Shown here in pieces: positions 63,531 to 64,000 of a stretch of DNA of 64,000 bases. Position 1 is the stretch's first letter. Every line of letters starts with the position of its first letter. The translations under genes and the position numbers were made by a program. The DNA is from Streptomyces kurssanovii (GTDB taxonomy: Bacteria; Actinomycetota; Actinomycetes; Streptomycetales; Streptomycetaceae), in the NCBI RefSeq assembly GCF_014649695.1, contig NZ_BMTN01000007.1, positions 124,001-188,000 on the forward strand, in the 5' to 3' direction. Under the pieces are notes generated by a model. It saw nothing but the letters and a program-made list of their open reading frames with translations, was not told the origin of the DNA and made no database searches.

Positions 63531-64000
63531 ATGTTCAAAGCAAAGACGGTGACGAGGAACATTCTGGATCGCGTGCTGCGCCTCGCCGGCGCGCGAGTGA
63601 TCACGGAGAAGGAGGAAGAGGCGAGCCGAGCGCGTTACGCCAGGGTGGTGCAGAACCTTTACGACGTCTACGCTGAGCATCTCTTTCCCGACCTACGCGA
63701 GCGGGAGGGTCGTATCCCACTGCTCGCCAAGCTCGTAGGTACGGAGATGGGTGAGGCGATGCACCTTCTCCACTGGCTGCAGAATGCTCAGGACGGTGGT
63801 GAAGGCGACATCGTGGAGATGGGCGTCGCCCAAGGCGCCACATCAGCATTTCTGGCGAACGAGATCCTCAATACCCAACGCCATCTTTGGCTGTATGATT
63901 CGTTCCAGGGCTTGTCACGACCGACCGCACAGGACAAGCTCATCAACGACATCGAAAACCGCGGATCGATGGACCGCTACGAGTCCGCGATGTCGTTCCC
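63531..64000 (+). CDS. TylF/MycF-type O-methyltransferase, cut by window edge
   Basis: At least 156 residues from the ATG at 63531 (GAGG seven bases upstream), open to the right edge. Motifs GDIVEMGVAQGATSAFLANE and RHLWLYDSFQGLSRPTAQDK match the TylF/MycF family of sugar O-methyltransferases (usual length about 250). A third methyltransferase in a row points to a methylated polysaccharide or glycan. Confidence 0.82.
   Translation, partial: MFKAKTVTRNILDRVLRLAGARVITEKEEEASRARYARVVQNLYDVYAEHLFPDLREREGRIPLLAKLVGTEMGEAMHLLHWLQNAQDGGEGDIVEMGVAQGATSAFLANEILNTQRHLWLYDSFQGLSRPTAQDKLINDIENRGSMDRYESAMSF

Noticed and set aside
1-64000. CRISPR arrays, tRNA or rRNA genes, replication origin, attachment sites
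   Set aside because: No regularly spaced repeats, cloverleaf-like segments, rRNA sequence or DnaA-box clusters were noticed on reading; a covariance-model scan would be decisive for tRNAs and riboswitches.

Overview
The base composition (very high GC, GTG and TTG starts, GC-rich hairpin terminators) and the gene content (GlgE pathway, MsiK-type sugar importer without its own ATPase, LAXTG cell-wall anchor, secreted FG-GAP and RHS proteins) point to the chromosome of a Streptomyces or close relative. All assignments are from reading the sequence; no database search was run.

Layout. 1-3.7 kb: 3' part of an XRE-type regulator and a three-gene sugar ABC importer (binding lipoprotein and two permeases), all minus. 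3.8-8.0 kb: a CitA/DcuS-type sensor kinase with a large Ala/Pro insertion in its ATPase domain, its response regulator, and a divergent DctA-type dicarboxylate symporter. 8.1-8.9 kb: a MerR regulator plus thioredoxin pair behind a 19-bp-spacer promoter that predicts a leaderless mRNA. 9.1-9.7 kb: a broken ECF41/SigJ-type sigma factor. 10.1-12.3 kb: HelR/HelD-type RNA polymerase ATPase. 12.4-24.0 kb: glycogen/alpha-glucan block, with glgE-treS-mak-glgB on minus and glgP divergent on plus.

24.7-49.2 kb is the most unusual part: three secreted FG-GAP proteins, one 1,223-residue LamG protein and two about 2,300-residue Sec-exported RHS/YD-repeat proteins. Both RHS proteins end in a Hint (pretoxin) domain and a different C-terminal toxin domain, each followed by a small immunity-type gene. 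The FG-GAP plus RHS unit has been duplicated, and the toxin/immunity ends have diverged completely. Strong hairpins separate the transcription units, and both RHS genes share an almost identical leader in which the ribosome-binding site lies in a hairpin loop.

49.3-52.8 kb: a second XRE regulator paralogous to the one at the left edge, an NCS2 purine-type permease, and an HTH/Clp-N-domain protein with twin operators and a predicted leaderless start. 52.9-64 kb: an exopolysaccharide locus at lower GC, with a Wzb-type phosphatase, LAXTG surface protein, GDP-fucose synthase, GDP-mannose 4,6-dehydratase, Wzy/O-antigen-ligase-type polymerase and three methyltransferases. It is mixed with debris: a TnpB (IS605-type) element cutting a GT61 gene, a dehydrogenase-glycosyltransferase chimera and a broken FkbM gene.

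How they work together. GlgP releases glucose-1-phosphate from glucan. TreS and Mak turn trehalose into maltose-1-phosphate, GlgE polymerises it and GlgB branches it. The two-component system probably controls the dicarboxylate symporter. The RHS block looks like an interbacterial competition locus, with FG-GAP and LamG proteins as surface or accessory partners (inference). Gmd and Fcl would supply GDP-fucose to a methylated surface polysaccharide, though the locus may no longer be fully functional.
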